A stretch of DNA of 8,512 nucleotides, taken from assembly GCA_023424215.1 (NCBI GenBank), contig JAFAEC010000207.1, positions 1-8,512 of the forward strand, read 5' to 3'. Below are positions 6,735 through 8,512 of this stretch, piece by piece (position 1 is the stretch's first letter; each line of letters starts with the position of its first letter). Under the pieces are notes generated by a model. It saw only the letters and a program-made list of their open reading frames with translations. It was not told the DNA's origin and searched no databases. A program made the translations under genes and the position numbers. The stretch comes from Pseudomonadota bacterium. Lineage in GTDB: Bacteria > Pseudomonadota > Alphaproteobacteria > Caulobacterales > Caulobacteraceae.

Positions 6735-6833
6735 ACACTTACCAGACGTTCGAGCTCTCCTCTGCGGGGCCCAGTTGGCCTGTTTCTCGCGCTGATCGGG
6801 GGTGGGGGATCGATCCTAGCAACGCCAGCCTTG
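6731..6833 (+). pseudogene. Frameshifted, truncated TauE/SafE-type permease remnant
   Basis: A GTG at 6731 overlaps the rhodanese stop (GTGA) and reads VNTYQTFELSSAG. In another frame the sequence continues (6774-6833) V-GLFLALIGGGGSILATPAL, which is the glycine-rich first helix typical of TauE/SafE sulfite/sulfur exporters. Removing one base in the GGGGCCC run (6766-6772) joins both parts into one reading frame. After ATPAL the similarity ends and no further helices of the permease can be found in any frame before the next gene at 7040. So the gene was cut to about 34 codons and also frameshifted. Such permeases commonly accompany BigR, Blh and rhodanese genes and would export sulfite or related anions. 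Assignment rests on a short but characteristic motif. Confidence 0.68.
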
Positions 6834-6910
6834 CGTGCATGGTGCAAGAGCGATTTCGGCGCCGTCTGCCGCAAAACGTGTGTGCCGTCCTGCCGCCTCC
6901 AATGCTTGGG

Positions 6911-6955
6911 CCGGGCGAGCGGATGTTGCCCGGTTAAGGCGATTTGAGCTCGCCT
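6911..6955. repeat. Two adjacent short inverted repeats
   Basis: CCGGGC (6911-6916) pairs with GCCCGG (6928-6933) around 11 bases, and AGGCGA (6937-6942) pairs with TCGCCT (6950-6955) around 7 bases. They lie in the otherwise featureless stretch 6834-6979 between the permease remnant and the stress operon. Neither has a T tract. They may weakly separate the two transcription units. I see no gene in this stretch. Confidence 0.4.
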
Positions 6956-6979
6956 ACGCCCGGACCGCGCGGGGCGCCC

Positions 6980-6993
6980 TTGAGCGCGATCAA
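6980..6993 (+). promoter_or_regulatory. FNR/FixK-type box upstream of the stress operon
   Basis: TTGAGCGCGATCAA matches the consensus TTGAT-N4-ATCAA at nine of ten defined bases. Its centre is 53-54 bases before the universal stress protein ATG. FNR/FixK/FnrN regulators switch on universal stress proteins and related genes at low oxygen in alphaproteobacteria. For class II activation (centre at -41.5) transcription would begin near 7028, which leaves a leader of only about 12 bases and a weak -10, so either the leader is very short or the geometry differs. Confidence 0.55.
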
Positions 6994-7039
6994 AGTGACG
7001 GATCGCGGCGGGGGCACACTGCCAGCAGGAGACGAAGCC

Positions 7040-7882
7040 ATGAGCATCAAGGACATCGCGGTTTTCATGTTCTCGGTCGCGGATGACGAAGCGGCCCTTG
7101 CCGCGGCCGAGACACTTGCGCGCGCGTCAGACGCCGACCTCGCTGCCGTATTGCTCGAACTGCAGCCCGATCCCGTCTACACAATGGAGGGGGTTATGGT
7201 GAGCGCGCTGTGGGCGGAAGTGCTCACTGAGGCGCGCAACAGATTTGCGGAAGAACGGGCAGCGCTCGAAGCGCGCTGCCGCAAGTCCGAGCGCAACATC
7301 GCCATCCGGGAATTATCGATCCTTTCCGGCCTTGCCGCCACCGACGCGGCGATCCACGCCCGCCATGCTGATCTCACAGTCATGGTGCGGCCTGGCGGGT
7401 CGAGGCCATCGGACTATCGCACCGCAGTCTTCGAAGGCGTGTTATTCGGCTCTGGGCGGCCCGTTCTGCTTGTGCCGCCTAACTGGAACGGCAGGAAGAT
7501 CGGAGGCAGAGCGGTCGTCGCCTGGAACGGCAAGCGTGAGTCCGCGCGAGCGGTCGCTGACGCCGCGCCGCTCCTCGAAGGCGCCGATCAGATCACGCTG
7601 GTTACGATCGACGCCAAACCGAGCGTCGATGGGGTGGGGCCCGCTCCGGGTGCGGATATCGCCGCCCACCTTGCCCGCCGCGGGTTGAAGGTCGACGTGC
7701 AAAACCTCGACGGGCTCGGGCGCGATGAGGCTGATATCTTGATAGCGGCGGCGCAAGACGTCGACGCAGACCTGATCATCATGGGCGGGTACGGCCGCGC
7801 GCGGCTCAGCGAAATGGTGTTTGGCGGCATGACGCGCTCGATGGCGACGAAGTCGCCGCTACCGGTGTTGATGTCTCACTGA
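7040..7882 (+). CDS. Tandem-domain universal stress protein
   Basis: A 280-residue UspA-superfamily protein with two Usp folds: about 1-146, and 152-280. The second domain carries the nucleotide-binding signature GGYG (249-252), nine residues, then GGMT (262-265), the G-x2-G-x9-G pattern of ATP-binding Usp proteins; the first domain lacks a clear copy and may be degenerate. Such double-domain forms are common in alphaproteobacteria and are linked to survival in low oxygen and other stress; the precise role is unknown. The ATG at 7040 is chosen over upstream in-frame TTG/GTG codons because AGGAG (7027-7031) lies eight bases before it and the Usp fold starts at once (IKDIAVFMF). An FNR/FixK-type box lies upstream. 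The next gene follows after 17 bases, in one operon. Confidence 0.92.
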   Translation: MSIKDIAVFMFSVADDEAALAAAETLARASDADLAAVLLELQPDPVYTMEGVMVSALWAEVLTEARNRFAEERAALEARCRKSERNIAIRELSILSGLAATDAAIHARHADLTVMVRPGGSRPSDYRTAVFEGVLFGSGRPVLLVPPNWNGRKIGGRAVVAWNGKRESARAVADAAPLLEGADQITLVTIDAKPSVDGVGPAPGADIAAHLARRGLKVDVQNLDGLGRDEADILIAAAQDVDADLIIMGGYGRARLSEMVFGGMTRSMATKSPLPVLMSH

Positions 7883-7899
7883 ACGCAAGGAGGGTCGCC

Positions 7900-8352
7900 A
7901 TGAATGAGGCGCTCAAGATGCAAATCCTCTCGATCATGGATGCGCACCGCATCATGACCGTCGCAACACTTCGGGCCGATGGCTGGCCGCAGGCGACCAC
8001 GGTTGGATACGCTCACGAAGGGCTCACGCTCTACTTTCTGTGCGGCCTCGAGAGTCAGAAGGCGATCAACATCGCTCGCGACAATCGCGTGTCGATCACG
8101 ATCGATCACGACGAGCCGCAGGTGATGAGAATTGAAGGCTTGTCCATGGCGGCGCATGCCGAGCGCATCGAGGACCCGGAAGAAGGGCAGCGCGTCATGA
8201 ACCTGTTGGTCGCCCGCTACCCGGAGCAGTTGGTTGCGTTTGGCGACCTGCCGCCCGCTTCGACGGTGGCGATTTTCAGATTGAAACCGAAGGTGATCTC
8301 GGTGCTCGACTATTCCAAGGGTTTTGGCCACACGGATCTGATTGCGTGCTGA
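7900..8352 (+). CDS. Pyridoxamine 5'-phosphate oxidase-like flavin-binding split-barrel protein
   Basis: A 150-residue member of the PNPOx-like FMN-binding split-barrel superfamily (general stress protein 26 type). The fold is visible from RIMTVATLRADGWPQATTV (part, 17-35), the strand LTLYFLC (42-48), SQKAINIARDNRVSITID-type helix/strand (53-70) and the C-terminal strand ATVxIF-like STVAIFRLKP (120-129). It is much shorter than true PdxH and lacks its C-terminal region, so vitamin B6 synthesis is not expected; binding of FMN, F420 or haem-like cofactors is possible in the superfamily but cannot be chosen from sequence. The ATG has a near-perfect AAGGAGGG five bases upstream and lies 17 bases after the universal stress protein gene, so both are co-transcribed. 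No signal peptide or membrane helix. Confidence 0.88.
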   Translation: MNEALKMQILSIMDAHRIMTVATLRADGWPQATTVGYAHEGLTLYFLCGLESQKAINIARDNRVSITIDHDEPQVMRIEGLSMAAHAERIEDPEEGQRVMNLLVARYPEQLVAFGDLPPASTVAIFRLKPKVISVLDYSKGFGHTDLIAC

Positions 8353-8426
8353 GGCGATTGGAGCCAGCGAACGACACGCGGGCTGATCTGCGCAGGCCGC
8401 GGGGCGCGACCGTGCTCACTCCATGA

Positions 8427-8512
8427 TCACGTCAGCCATAATGTCGCCTGATGGATGGCCAAGCCGATGAGGCCGCCGATGATCGTGCCGTTTATGCGGA
8501 TGTATTGGAGAT
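8427..8512 (-). CDS. DUF445 family membrane protein, C-terminal end (partial)
   Basis: On the minus strand the last 27 codons and TGA stop of a gene that enters from the right edge. The peptide LQYIRINGTIIGGLIGLAIH plus a short tail is the characteristic DUF445 C-terminus: a surface stretch ending in LQYIRINGT, then a glycine-rich transmembrane helix. The function of DUF445 proteins is unknown; they are inner-membrane proteins. It converges on the flavin-binding protein gene, with 74 bases between the two stops and no clear terminator. Confidence 0.85.
   Translation of the reverse strand, partial: LQYIRINGTIIGGLIGLAIHQATLWLT

Noticed and set aside
6944..7039. Extended universal stress protein start at TTG 6944
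   Set aside because: The extension is Pro/Gly-rich, would cross the FNR-type box, and the ATG at 7040 has a good AGGAG.
8079..8112. Near-repeats of CGATCACGA in the flavin-protein gene
   Set aside because: They simply encode the conserved-looking SITIDHDE strand; only two imperfect copies.

Overview
The window looks like chromosomal DNA of a GC-rich alphaproteobacterium. It is most consistent with Caulobacteraceae (Brevundimonas/Caulobacter-like), judged from the aroA-cmk-rpsA gene order, the style of the S1 protein N-terminus, a class II EPSP synthase and a divergent FYDLN-acid protein. The genus is an inference; no search was run.

Left half (1-4848), core housekeeping: a minus-strand operon runs aroA (EPSP synthase) > cmk (cytidylate kinase) > rpsA (30S protein S1). 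aroA and cmk overlap by four bases (ATGA). rpsA ends in a strong intrinsic terminator (98-129). Divergent from aroA is a small zinc-ribbon protein with a very acidic tail (TIGR02300/FYDLN-acid type). It is followed by a hairpin and then tRNA-Ala(GGC) with its own likely promoter.

Right half (4955-8512), accessory in character: directly after the tRNA the sequence becomes less GC-rich and holds a stress/sulfur cassette. A Blh/ETHE1-like metallo-beta-lactamase-fold hydrolase (minus strand) diverges from an ArsR-family regulator that has the two cysteines of BigR/SqrR persulfide sensors. The regulator overlaps by four bases a rhodanese fused to a two-helix membrane domain (YgaP-like). The rhodanese in turn overlaps by four bases (GTGA) the broken start of a TauE/SafE-type permease, which is frameshifted and truncated. 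The 53-bp divergent gap is AT-rich and carries an AAATTAG direct repeat lying across both predicted promoters, so a persulfide-responsive repressor probably controls both directions.

Downstream is a second two-gene operon: a tandem universal stress protein and a pyridoxamine-oxidase-like flavin-binding protein, preceded by a 9/10 match to the FNR/FixK box (TTGA-N6-ATCAA region at 6980-6993). The window ends in the C-terminal 27 codons of a convergent DUF445 membrane protein. Taken together, the right half resembles a sulfide/low-oxygen stress island whose edge lies at the tRNA-Ala gene. The individual families are known; the most notable points are the decayed sulfite/sulfur exporter, the compact divergent operator and the FNR-type box.
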